A stretch of DNA of 7,952 nucleotides from an uncultured Clostridia bacterium (GTDB lineage Bacteria > Bacillota > Clostridia > Christensenellales > Aristaeellaceae): assembly GCA_944363005.1 (NCBI GenBank), contig CALVTV010000168.1, forward strand, positions 1 through 7,952, read 5' to 3'. Positions 1 to 5,538 of the stretch are shown here, one piece after another. Position numbers and translations under genes: made by a program. The notes under the pieces are model-generated. The model was not told where the DNA came from. It did no database searches and worked only from the letters and a program-made list of their open reading frames with translations. Numbering within the stretch: position 1 is the stretch's first letter; each line of letters starts with the position of its first letter.

Positions 1-814
1 ACTCCCCTGCAGCGTCCTGATTGGCTGTGAGCTTTTCATCAAGCTGCGCTGCAAGCTGATTGATATAGAGCTCCTGACGCTCCATACGCGATTCGTTTGT
101 GCCGACGCCAATTCCATGCCTTGTTCGCACGAAGATCTCAGCCTGGTCGCCCACCAGAGTCATTACTGTTCCCGGCGGCATACTGGGATCAAGCTGGGAA
201 AAGTCATCCTGCAATGTCACCGTCACGCCGCCAGCCCAATCGTTGAGCACGGAGATACCATCCAAATTCATGGCTACGTAGAAATCAATATCCACACCAA
301 GAAGCAAATTAGAAACCGCATCTTCAGTGAATTGACAACTCTGCGCGCCTCCGTCTCCAAAACCATGAGACAAGCAAATTTGAGACGTGCGCATTCTGGA
401 ATTGTTACCCAGCACGCCGAGGACAGTGATTGGCGTCATGGTGTCCCGGTCGATTTGGATTTGTTTGATCGATTGTTCATCTTTGTCCAGAATCACCAGC
501 CTCAGGAAATCGGCTTGACCACCATTGCGGTAATCCCCTACAGCTGCTGCTTCAATCCGGTCAATACCCATCAGCAGAATGGCCGTTTGATTTCTCTTTC
601 GCCGATACGCGACGCCGTCAATCTCAACGCTTTCTTCATACTGATAGCGTTGCAAGTGATCACCGCGCACCACCTGACGCTCCGATTGTCCTTCCAGCCA
701 ACGCCCCGCATGATATACAGCCGCTAAAAGCAACACGATACATAGCGCCACCAATACAGACACAACCATTCTGCGTCGGGCGCTCCGCCTGTTTCTCAAT
801 CCCTCACCCCTCAT
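1..814 (-). CDS. LytR-CpsA-Psr (LCP) family wall polymer ligase, partial (C-terminus off left edge)
   Basis: Translating the minus strand from the ATG at 814 gives 271 residues with no stop before the window edge. Residues about 1-15 are Arg-rich, followed by one hydrophobic segment (about 17-36) as in a type II membrane anchor, so the enzymatic domain would face outside. LCP landmarks are visible: ILLMGIDR at about 79-86, the ADFLRLVILD strand at 101-110, IDRDTM at 121-126 (matching the family's catalytic PRDT region), AMNLDGI...GGVTV at about 181-199, and the basic RTRHGIG...SRMERQ stretch at 230-247 that binds polyprenyl pyrophosphate. Known family members transfer glycopolymers such as teichoic acids or capsule from undecaprenyl carriers to peptidoglycan; the exact polymer here is unknown. 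The ATG at 814 overlaps the stop of a small upstream frame (ATGA) and lacks a good Shine-Dalgarno. A TTG at codon 6, preceded by AGGGG at about 7 nt, is an alternative start. Confidence 0.9.
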   Translation of the reverse strand, partial: MRGEGLRNRRSARRRMVVSVLVALCIVLLLAAVYHAGRWLEGQSERQVVRGDHLQRYQYEESVEIDGVAYRRKRNQTAILLMGIDRIEAAAVGDYRNGGQADFLRLVILDKDEQSIKQIQIDRDTMTPITVLGVLGNNSRMRTSQICLSHGFGDGGAQSCQFTEDAVSNLLLGVDIDFYVAMNLDGISVLNDWAGGVTVTLQDDFSQLDPSMPPGTVMTLVGDQAEIFVRTRHGIGVGTNESRMERQELYINQLAAQLDEKLTANQDAAGE

Positions 815-954
815 GAGTTTCTCAGAAATTCTGTCAACATCTGTTGGGCGAGTTCATGCAACGGCAGATTTATCCGCTCTGCTTCATCGGTGCGTCCACT
901 TGGCTGTCTATGCAAGCGGTGACTCGACCGGGGAAGTACACCCAAGTTGATCAC
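811..954 (-). CDS. Possible 47-residue small ORF ahead of the LCP gene (hypothetical)
   Basis: A GTG-initiated frame of 47 codons runs from 954 and ends in TGA that overlaps the LCP ATG (ATGA). I do not recognise the product. It begins MINLGVLPRSS and ends ELAQQMLTEFLRNS, with a polar, basic first half and a plausible amphipathic helix at the end. The GTG lies almost exactly where the transcription start of the promoter at 962-990 is predicted, so it would have to be translated leaderless; no ribosome binding site is possible. It could equally be an untranslated leader. The stop/start overlap is the main argument for coding, and it may be chance. Confidence 0.22.
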   Translation of the reverse strand: MINLGVLPRSSHRLHRQPSGRTDEAERINLPLHELAQQMLTEFLRNS

Positions 955-961
955 GCGTCAT

Positions 962-990
962 ATTATACAAAGGATTACTTCACATGTCAA
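962..990 (-). promoter_or_regulatory. Sigma-A promoter for the LCP gene
   Basis: On the minus strand a perfect TTGACA (985-990) is separated by 17 nt from a perfect TATAAT (962-967). The predicted start is near 954-956, which gives a leader of about 140 nt before the LCP ATG at 814. I see no U-tract hairpin between the hppA stop (1066) and this promoter, so readthrough from hppA into the LCP gene may add to its transcription. Confidence 0.82.
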
Positions 991-995
991 GTAAT
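974..995. repeat. Inverted repeat over the LCP promoter -35 (candidate operator)
   Basis: A 22-bp dyad has arms ATTACTT and AAGTAAT and a palindromic core ACATGT. Only the C/C positions next to the core break the symmetry. It covers the -35 hexamer and part of the spacer, the usual place for a repressor site. Its size and symmetry resemble operators of small dimeric winged-helix repressors such as MarR-type proteins, but no regulator is encoded in the window, so this is inference. Confidence 0.4.
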
Positions 996-1065
996 TCGAC
1001 GCTGGCGCAACTTGGAAGTAACGTTTTATTCAATTTCTAGCATATTGCTTCATTAGACTATGTGA

Positions 1066-3153
1066 TTAACCAAAGATTGAGAATGCAACAAAGAGTGTGG
1101 AAAGCAGTGATGCGACAAGGGACACCACCGTAATCTGCGTGTTGATCGACGGGCCAGCCGTATCCTTGAATGGATCGCCCACGGTGTCGCCGATAACCGC
1201 AGCTTTGTGTGCCCTGCTACCTTTACCTCCTTCATTGCCTGCTTCAACATATTTTTTCGCGTTGTCCCACAAGCCGCCAGCATTGGACATAAACAGAGAA
1301 ATCAGCAACCCGCTGACAATGTTGCCCAGCAGAAAACCGCCGATGGCAGACGGGCCTCCAATAAAGCCGACAATCACAGTAGCCAAGATTGCCATCAAGC
1401 CAGCCGGAATCAATTCGCGCAGCGCTCCAGTCGTCGCAATGTCAATACATCGGCCGTATTCCGGCTTGGCATCTGCTTTTCCATCGCGAAGCCCCGGGAT
1501 ACTTTGGAACTGTCTATGAATCTCCGCAACCATACGCTGCGCATTGCGGTCAACTCCCAGTATCAACATGGCAGAAAACACAGCAGGGATCGACGCGCCG
1601 ATTAAGATTCCAAAGAACACTGTCGGGTTCATCACGTCAAATCCGGTGAGCAACGGTTTTCCATCTTTCGCCAAAGCTGCATTAGCCTCCGACATGAACG
1701 CACCTAGCAGAGAAATGACGGTTAAACCGGCAGCGCCAATGGAAAACCCTTTGGTAATCGCTTTGACGGTGTTACCCGCACTATCCAACTCATCTGCAAC
1801 GCGTATGGTTTCCTCGCCCAAACCGCCCATTTCAGCCAATCCACGTGCATTGTCTACAATAGGGCCGTATGCGTCGTTGGAAATGATCATGCCTACAATC
1901 GAGAGCATACCGACAGCCGCCATAGCAATGCCAAAGATCGCGTATCCCTCGCCCATTGGCGCACACAAGCGATACGCAATAAGCGCCGCAACTGCAATAC
2001 CCACCATCGCGGGAAGCGCGGAAATGAAGCCATACGAGACTCCCGAAAGCACAGTGAACGCAGCCCCGGATTCGGAAGCATGCGCTACTCGCTTGACAAT
2101 GGGTTTGGTATCGTCTGTGAAATAGTCTGTCGTGATGCCAATAATCATCCCCACCATCAGACCTGTGGCCGCAGCACCCCAAACGCGCCAGGAAAACCCG
2201 TCAAAGATCAAAGTGGCTAACGCTGTGAGCACGAGAAAGATGCCTGTCGTTACATATGTGGAGGAATTGAGCGCACGCGTCGGCGTACTGTTTTCGCCCA
2301 CGCGCGCCGTAGCAATGCCGATAATTGAAGCCAAGAGCCCTAATATGGCATAGCAAAAAACCATGGACAAATTGGCATAGCGGCTTCCCGTGAGCGATTG
2401 CGCAATGACCAACGCCGAAGCCATGGCCGCTACATTGGAGTCAAATAAATCGGCGCCCATACCGGCCACATCGCCCACATTATCCCCCACGTTGTCAGCA
2501 ATTACCGCTGGATTGCGCGGATCATCCTCGTCAATGCCAAGCTCAACTTTGCCCGTCAAATCGGCAGAAACATCCGCAGTTTTTGTAAAAATACCGCCGC
2601 CAGCCTTGGCAAATAGCGCAAGTGAGCTAGCACCAAAGGAGAATCCGAGCAGTACAGTGGAATCTCCGGTAAGCATCAGTACTGCGGCCACACCGAGCAA
2701 TGAGCAGCCAACCACCAGTAACCCCATCACAGCGCCGCCACGAAACCCAACTAAAAACGCGGGTTTGATGCCCTTGCGCGCACTTTCTGCCGTTCTGGAA
2801 TTGGAAAGCGTTGCCACAAGAATGCCAATTTTGCCTGCAATTGCCGAGAGAACCGTACCCGCAAGATATGCAGCGACCATGGACGCATTTTGCAGAACAT
2901 TTCCGTGCCAAACGGGAGACGGCAATAATAGGAAAATGAGCACGCCCATCACCGCCGCAAAGATGGCCAACACCTTATATTCGCGCTGCATAAAGGTGTT
3001 CGCCCCCTCCTTAATCAGTTGCGACACCTCTAAAATTCGTGCATTCTGGACGCGCTGCCGCTTCACCCACAGGTACAAGTAAGCGGCAAAGAAGAATGCC
3101 AGCGCTGCCGTAAGAATCGACAATCCGTAAAACAGGGACAGGTTTTTTTCCAT
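1066..3153 (-). CDS. hppA: K+-independent membrane-bound ion-pumping pyrophosphatase
   Basis: Membrane-bound pyrophosphatase of 695 residues with many hydrophobic segments, within the family's usual length. It hydrolyses cytosolic PPi and couples this to cation export across the cytoplasmic membrane. Substrate-site motifs are present: DVSADLTGKVE at 194-204 (DVGADLVGKVE in many relatives), DDPRNPAVIADNVGDNVGD at 210-228, NDAYGPIVDNARG at 426-438, and the C-terminal GDTVGDPFKDTAGPS region at about 655-669. GNTVKAITKG at 460-469 has Lys and Thr where K+-dependent enzymes have Ala and Gly/Ala, which is the published marker of K+-independent members, mostly proton pumps. Position 238 is Asp (DLFDSN) where many relatives have the gate Glu. 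The ATG at 3153 is preferred because GGAGG (3163-3167) lies 9 nt upstream and the N-terminus then starts with the first membrane helix. The frame stays open back to 3423, but that extension has no family resemblance and includes the promoter region. Stop is TAA. Confidence 0.96.
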   Translation of the reverse strand: MEKNLSLFYGLSILTAALAFFFAAYLYLWVKRQRVQNARILEVSQLIKEGANTFMQREYKVLAIFAAVMGVLIFLLLPSPVWHGNVLQNASMVAAYLAGTVLSAIAGKIGILVATLSNSRTAESARKGIKPAFLVGFRGGAVMGLLVVGCSLLGVAAVLMLTGDSTVLLGFSFGASSLALFAKAGGGIFTKTADVSADLTGKVELGIDEDDPRNPAVIADNVGDNVGDVAGMGADLFDSNVAAMASALVIAQSLTGSRYANLSMVFCYAILGLLASIIGIATARVGENSTPTRALNSSTYVTTGIFLVLTALATLIFDGFSWRVWGAAATGLMVGMIIGITTDYFTDDTKPIVKRVAHASESGAAFTVLSGVSYGFISALPAMVGIAVAALIAYRLCAPMGEGYAIFGIAMAAVGMLSIVGMIISNDAYGPIVDNARGLAEMGGLGEETIRVADELDSAGNTVKAITKGFSIGAAGLTVISLLGAFMSEANAALAKDGKPLLTGFDVMNPTVFFGILIGASIPAVFSAMLILGVDRNAQRMVAEIHRQFQSIPGLRDGKADAKPEYGRCIDIATTGALRELIPAGLMAILATVIVGFIGGPSAIGGFLLGNIVSGLLISLFMSNAGGLWDNAKKYVEAGNEGGKGSRAHKAAVIGDTVGDPFKDTAGPSINTQITVVSLVASLLSTLFVAFSIFG

Positions 3154-3172
3154 GACATCGCGCCTCCGTTTC

Positions 3173-3246
3173 AATGATGCTGCACATCGTGAGTTCTGCT
3201 CAATGCACATGGCTTCCCTTGGTACAGCGAACTGACCAACATCATT
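3173..3246 (-). other. Foldable RNA domain directly upstream of the hppA ribosome binding site
   Basis: In the transcript AAUGAUG (3240-3246) can pair with CAUCAUU (3173-3179), closing a domain that ends 5 nt before the GGAGG. Inside it, UUGGU-CAG and CUG-U-ACCAA form a hairpin with a UUCG loop and one bulged base, and a weaker hairpin (GAG/CUC with flanking UGCA/UGCA) can follow. This is a hand fold only. Its position next to the Shine-Dalgarno would allow translational control. Confidence 0.28.
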
Positions 3247-3256
3247 TTTACTATGC

Positions 3257-3300
3257 AAAAAAGCGGCAACGAAATTCGGGCAGAGTTTCGCCACCGCTTT
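3257..3300 (-). terminator. Intrinsic terminator within the hppA leader (candidate attenuator)
   Basis: On the minus strand a 15-bp stem (arms 3286-3300 and 3260-3274, three adjacent G-U wobbles) with an 11-nt loop is followed by a run of six T. It lies about 75 nt after the predicted hppA start site and about 100 nt before the hppA ATG. No other gene ends here, and no second promoter is obvious between it and hppA, so it would terminate the hppA transcript early unless relieved. Confidence 0.65.
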
Positions 3301-3382
3301 CATTGCAATGCAAAAAAACTGCGCGATGAAGATTGAAAACCATAGGCATATCTTGGAACTCTCTGTGTGCTCCTTTACCGTG

Positions 3383-3411
3383 ATTGTAGCATACGTCTTT
3401 TCCCCTGTCAA
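3383..3411 (-). promoter_or_regulatory. Sigma-A promoter of hppA
   Basis: TTGACA (3406-3411) and TACAAT (3383-3388) on the minus strand are separated by 17 nt, with a TGC extended -10 element directly before TACAAT. The predicted start is near 3376. Confidence 0.85.
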
Positions 3412-3483
3412 TCGCTTGTCCATGCTAAGTTTTCATACAAATGCGTCGGACTACAGCCCCACGAGTTTTCCACATTAGTGCGC

Positions 3484-3516
3484 AAAAAAAGAGCTTACCC
3501 CTTGCAGGATAAGCTC
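3484..3516 (-). terminator. Intrinsic terminator of the NifU-like/GGGtGRT operon
   Basis: Starting 7 bases after the GGGtGRT stop codon, a 10-bp stem (GAGCTTATCC with GGGTAAGCTC, one G-U pair) with a 6-nt loop is followed by seven T on the minus strand. It separates the operon from the hppA promoter downstream. Confidence 0.92.
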
Positions 3517-3522
3517 CTTGAC

Positions 3523-4539
3523 TTACTTGAGCGCCTGCGCCACCGCTACGGCCACAGCGACCGTCGCGCCGACCATGGGGTTGTTGCCCATGCCCAGGAA
3601 GCCCATCATCTCCACGTGCGCCGGAACAGAAGAGCTGCCCGCGAACTGCGCATCGGAGTGCATGCGGCCGAGGGTATCGGTCATGCCGTAGGAAGCCGGG
3701 CCCGCAGCCATGTTGTCCGGATGCAGGGTACGACCCGTGCCGCCGCCGGAAGCGACGGAGAAATACTTCTTGCCAGCCTCAATGCGCTCCTTCTTATAGG
3801 TGCCGGCCACCGGATGCTGGAAGCGGGTCGGGTTGGTGGAGTTGCCGGTGATGGACACATCCGCCCCCTCATGCCACATGATGGCGACGCCCTCGCGCAC
3901 GTCGTCCGCGCCATAGCAGCGAACCTTCGCGCGATCGCCGGTGGAATACGCCGTCTCGTTCACGATGGACAGCGCGTGATCTTCCTTCACGTCGGCAGAG
4001 AGGTAGTCGTACTTCGTCTGCACATAAGTGAAGCCGTTGATGCGGCTGATGATCATCGCAGCGTCCTTGCCCAGACCATTGAGGATAACGCGCAGCGGCT
4101 TTTTGCGCACCTTGTTGGCGTTGAGCGCGATCTTGATAGCACCCTCAGCCGCAGCAAAGGACTCGTGGCCCGCCAGGAAAGCAAAGCACTCGGTCTGCTC
4201 ATCCAGCAGCATCGCGCCCAGGTTGCCATGGCCAATGCCGACCTGACGCTGATCCGCAACAGAACCCGGGATGCAGAAGGCTTGCAGGCCCTCGCCAATG
4301 GCACGGGCGGCATCGGCCGCGGAGGTCACGCCCTTCTTCATGGCGATGGCCGCGCCGAGCTCATAAGCCCACTTGGCGTTCTCGAAGCAGATCGGCTGGG
4401 TGCTCTCCACGATCGCGTAAGCATCCACACCCTTGGAATTGTTGTAGGCCTTGACGTCGTCAAAGTCCTTGAAGCCGTACTTCTCCAGAACGGGCTGGAG
4501 CTGGGGCATACGACCTTCGTAGTTTTCAAACAGAGCCAT
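3523..4539 (-). CDS. GGGtGRT family protein (function unknown)
   Basis: The 338-residue product matches the conserved family named after its GGGtGRT motif, seen here at 265-271 followed by LHPDNM. Length is typical. Other Gly- and Asn-rich stretches include GIGHGNLGAM (101-110), GNSTNPTRF (232-240) and FLGMGNNPMVG (314-324). Cysteines are at 51, 90, 118 and 208. No signal peptide or membrane segment is evident, so it is likely cytoplasmic. Start ATG at 4539 has AAGGAGG (4549-4555) 9 nt upstream, and the gene follows the NifU-like gene by only 17 bases, so both should be co-transcribed and made together. Third codon positions are strongly C/G, suggesting high expression. No reaction is known to me. 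The Gly-rich loops suggest a nucleotide or cofactor site, and the partner suggests a link to iron-sulfur or sulfur handling; both points are inference. Confidence 0.94.
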   Translation of the reverse strand: MALFENYEGRMPQLQPVLEKYGFKDFDDVKAYNNSKGVDAYAIVESTQPICFENAKWAYELGAAIAMKKGVTSAADAARAIGEGLQAFCIPGSVADQRQVGIGHGNLGAMLLDEQTECFAFLAGHESFAAAEGAIKIALNANKVRKKPLRVILNGLGKDAAMIISRINGFTYVQTKYDYLSADVKEDHALSIVNETAYSTGDRAKVRCYGADDVREGVAIMWHEGADVSITGNSTNPTRFQHPVAGTYKKERIEAGKKYFSVASGGGTGRTLHPDNMAAGPASYGMTDTLGRMHSDAQFAGSSSVPAHVEMMGFLGMGNNPMVGATVAVAVAVAQALK

Positions 4540-4556
4540 TTCCGTACGCCTCCTTC

Positions 4557-5261
4557 TTACTTGTCAGTACGCGGATCAATCCACTTGACGGCGCCATCCT
4601 CCGCCTTGAAGCGGCCGTAGGTGCCGATGTTCTTCTCGTAGGCCTCGTTCGGGGACATGCCCTTCTTGATGGCGTCCATCATCTTGCCCAGGGAGAGGAA
4701 CTGGTAGCCGCAGACCTGGTCGTCCTTATCCAGGGCCATCTTGAGCACATAGCCCTCGGTCATCTCCAGGTAGCGGGTGCCCTTCGCCTTGGTGCCATAC
4801 ATGGTGCCCACCATCGAGCGCAGGCCCTTGCCCAGGTCTTCCAGACCGGCGCCAATGCGCAGGCCATCATCCGAGAACGCGGACTGCGTACGGCCATAGA
4901 CGATCTGAAGGAACAGCTCGCGCATCGCGGTATTGATCGCGTCGCAGACGAGGTCGGTATTCAGCGCTTCCAGAATGGTCTTGCCCGGCAGAATCTCAGA
5001 AGCCATAGCGGCGGAATGCGTCATGCCGGAGCAGCCGATAGTCTCCACCAGCGCCTCTTCGATGATGCCGTTCTTCACGTTCAAAGACAGCTTGCAAGCG
5101 CCCTGCTGCGGCGCGCACCAGCCAACACCGTGGGTATAGCCGGAAATGTCCTTGATTTCCTTCGCCTGAATCCATTTGCCCTCTTCGGGAATGGGCGCGG
5201 GGCCGTGATTGGGTCCCTTGGCGACGCAGACCATTTCTTCCACTTCTTTGGAATACTGCAT
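4557..5261 (-). CDS. NifU-like iron-sulfur cluster scaffold protein
   Basis: The 234-residue product has a region resembling the NifU/IscU N-terminal scaffold domain: ACKLSLNVKNGIIEEA (about 55-70), GCSGMTHSAAMASEILPGKT (76-95) and LVCDAINTA (104-112). These place Cys56, Cys77 and Cys106 at the three scaffold cysteine positions; further cysteines are at 12, 49 and 184. Known scaffolds assemble [2Fe-2S] or [4Fe-4S] clusters and pass them to apo-proteins. The usual Asp two residues after the first cysteine (CGD) is Leu here (CKL), so cluster release may differ. Residues about 120-234 have no part I recognise and make it longer than IscU. Start at 5261 has AAGGGGG 9 nt upstream; the 15-residue upstream extension in frame lacks support. 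It is the first gene of an operon with the GGGtGRT gene. Codon use is strongly C/G-ending. Confidence 0.9.
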   Translation of the reverse strand: MQYSKEVEEMVCVAKGPNHGPAPIPEEGKWIQAKEIKDISGYTHGVGWCAPQQGACKLSLNVKNGIIEEALVETIGCSGMTHSAAMASEILPGKTILEALNTDLVCDAINTAMRELFLQIVYGRTQSAFSDDGLRIGAGLEDLGKGLRSMVGTMYGTKAKGTRYLEMTEGYVLKMALDKDDQVCGYQFLSLGKMMDAIKKGMSPNEAYEKNIGTYGRFKAEDGAVKWIDPRTDK

Positions 5262-5320
5262 TTGTGGGTTCCCCCTTATCTTGGAAATTGGTGATATGAG
5301 TTTCACAGAGCAACCGATTC

Positions 5321-5329
5321 ATTATAGCA
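5321..5329 (-). promoter_or_regulatory. Extended -10 promoter of the NifU-like/GGGtGRT operon
   Basis: TGC-TATAAT (TATAAT at 5321-5326) is a perfect extended -10 on the minus strand. No good -35 hexamer lies 16-18 nt upstream, which is common for extended -10 promoters. The predicted start is near 5314, leaving a leader of about 52 nt with the AAGGGGG site at 5271-5277. Confidence 0.6.
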
Positions 5330-5391
5330 CATTTCCCCGCGAAAAAGGAACACCTTTGGATCATTTTTTCACAATACCGTGCGTTTGGCCA

Positions 5392-5514
5392 TCACTTTTT
5401 TCGCATCTTTTCCAATTCATCCCTCAATTTAGCCCGCAGAAACACAATTTTTTTCACGGGTCTTGTTTCTCCAACGCCGGTATAGTATACTGTCTTATTA
5501 TGGATACTGTTCAT
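5392..5514 (-). CDS. Possible 40-residue small ORF in the divergent intergenic region (doubtful)
   Basis: A minus-strand frame from ATG 5514 to TGA 5392 ends in a Lys/Arg/Glu-rich helical stretch (LRAKLRDELEKMRKK) that looks protein-like. The ATG has no ribosome binding site and the frame overlaps the glnS promoter on the other strand. An internal GTG start, about 11 nt after a GGAG, would give about 21 residues. I do not recognise it, and chance is the likelier explanation. Confidence 0.15.
   Translation of the reverse strand: MNSIHNKTVYYTGVGETRPVKKIVFLRAKLRDELEKMRKK
5463..5491 (+). promoter_or_regulatory. Sigma-A promoter of glnS-gltX
   Basis: TTGTTT (5463-5468) and TATACT (5486-5491) are 17 nt apart. 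The start is predicted near 5498, giving a leader of about 40 nt with AGGAGG (5526-5531) 7 nt before the glnS ATG. Confidence 0.65.
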
Positions 5515-5521
5515 GCAGTAT
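5504..5521 (+). other. Small hairpin in the glnS leader
   Basis: ATACTG and CAGTAT form a perfect 6-bp stem with a 6-nt loop, ending 4 nt before the AGGAGG of glnS. The left arm repeats ATACTGT from the -10 region. It has no U-tract, so it is not a terminator; any role in translation is speculative. Confidence 0.3.
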
Positions 5522-5538
5522 GCTGAGGAGGGAATTCC

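Larger units (their letters stand above)
3154..3376 (-). promoter_or_regulatory. Long 5' leader of hppA
   Basis: About 220 nt lie between the predicted hppA transcription start and its ATG. The stretch holds, in transcript order, an AAAGGAG near the 5' end without a start codon at normal distance, a 32-codon possible leader ORF (3251-3349), an intrinsic terminator (3257-3300), a second foldable domain (3173-3246) and the hppA Shine-Dalgarno (3163-3167). I could not match it to a known riboswitch class; it does not resemble the fluoride or T-box consensus as I know them. The adjoining intergenic bases 3412-3483 show nothing I can interpret. Confidence 0.5.

Noticed and set aside
116..727. 203-codon plus-strand frame at the left edge
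   Set aside because: Antisense shadow of the LCP gene, whose minus-strand translation shows family motifs over the full stretch.
3301..3376. Known riboswitch in the first part of the hppA leader
   Set aside because: I looked for fluoride, T-box and cyclic-di-GMP type consensus elements and found no convincing match; pairing in this AU-rich stretch is weak.
3154..3423. 90-residue N-terminal extension of hppA
   Set aside because: It would begin upstream of the promoter -10, includes the terminator hairpin, lacks family resemblance, and the ATG at 3153 has a proper ribosome binding site.
3466..3474. DnaA-box-like TGTGGAAAA on the minus strand
   Set aside because: A single site with a mismatch and no cluster, AT-rich unwinding element or dnaA gene nearby.
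3367..4620. 417-codon plus-strand frame opposite the GGGtGRT gene
   Set aside because: Shadow of a strongly codon-biased gene. It crosses the hppA promoter and the operon terminator and continues into the NifU-like gene, with no family resemblance.
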